A stretch of DNA of 64,000 nt from Mesodorylaimus sp. YZB2_4 (lineage: Eukaryota; Nematoda; Enoplea; Dorylaimida; Dorylaimidae). Position numbers and translations under genes: made by a program. Each line of letters starts with the position of its first letter. Within the stretch, counting starts at the first letter, position 1. This document shows, piece by piece, positions 63,930 to 64,000 of this stretch. The notes under the pieces were generated by a model that saw only the letters and a program-made list of their open reading frames with translations, was not told the origin of the DNA and did not search any database. The stretch is taken from assembly GCA_030248295.1 (NCBI GenBank), contig JASANH010000938.1, forward strand, positions 62,001 through 126,000. Direction: 5' to 3'.

Positions 63930-64000
63930 AAACTACATAGTAGGGAGTGCACTTATGAATCGTACGGCTGCAAGTTCGACTCCCACTCGGGGTGTTTATC
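63930..64000 (+). mobile_element. SINE family A, copy 5 (cut by window edge)
   Basis: GGCTGCAAGTTCGACTCCCA then CTCGGGGTGTTTATC resembles the B box and early body of copy 1 (GTGTTCGACTCGCAACCC, GGTTTATC). Only the head is inside the window. Confidence 0.45.

Noticed and set aside
1..64000. CRISPR array, operon, prophage or other bacterial system
   Set aside because: Spliced animal genes fill the window. No regularly spaced direct repeats or prokaryotic gene blocks were seen.

Overview
This window is animal nuclear DNA, not bacterial. Genes have many exons with short GT-AG introns, and the proteins are animal-specific: a TRPC channel, class-5 semaphorin, beta-sarcoglycan, ARPC2, Bcl-2-type regulator and DEG/ENaC-like channel. 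I think it is an ecdysozoan and most likely a nematode. The reasons are a CPG4/DUF19-like Cys-rich secreted protein, a T25E4.2-like ionotropic receptor pair, and introns mostly of about 45-100 bases. The class-5 semaphorin, which Caenorhabditis lacks, would point to an early branch; a tardigrade or relative is not excluded. No database search was possible.

Layout. 0-2.8 kb: 5' part of a TRPC channel (minus). 4.8-5.8: one-exon rhodopsin-like GPCR (minus). 6.8-7.6: two facing copies of a tRNA-headed SINE (family B) and three strong hairpins in a row. 8.0-8.7: BTB protein (minus). 9.1-11.5: methylcrotonyl-CoA carboxylase beta-like, four exons (minus). 12.0-12.8: secreted Thr/Pro-linker Cys-rich protein (minus). 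14.8-21.0: semaphorin-5, 21 coding exons (minus). 21-26.7: gene-poor. 26.7-30.3: two related, unrecognised type-I membrane proteins with a VWA-like layout, and a small membrane protein between them (minus). 31.5-34.0: ARPC2 (plus). 34.5-36.1: Bcl-2-like (minus), sharing a divergent intergenic region with DHX37 (36.7-40.0, plus). 40.3-42.1: damaged DEG/ENaC gene (minus). 42.8-44.3: beta-sarcoglycan (plus). 45.0-46.7: catalytically dead histidine-acid-phosphatase homologue (plus). 48.0-49.8: aspartylglucosaminidase (minus). 51.1-53.5: tail-to-tail LDLa and CUB secreted proteins. 54-60.6: tandem duplication carrying two ionotropic-receptor-like genes. 61.1-62.4: Cys-rich secreted protein. 63.1-63.4: 3' end of an unrecognised gene.

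For many genes, exon joins were rebuilt by hand and checked by reading phase. Semaphorin-5, ARPC2, beta-sarcoglycan, aspartylglucosaminidase, the MCCC2-like gene, the phosphatase homologue, the CUB gene and the CPG4-like gene all close in phase from start to stop. The genes do not form one pathway. Shared themes are secreted or membrane proteins and neuronal or muscle functions (TRPC, GPCR, Sema5, DEG/ENaC, ionotropic receptors, sarcoglycan) beside housekeeping genes (ARPC2, DHX37, AGA). The best candidates for undescribed biology are the VWA-like pair, the double-mutant phosphatase homologue, the MCCC2-like protein with an eroded C-terminal carboxyltransferase half, the two SINE families, and the three-hairpin element at 7.5 kb.
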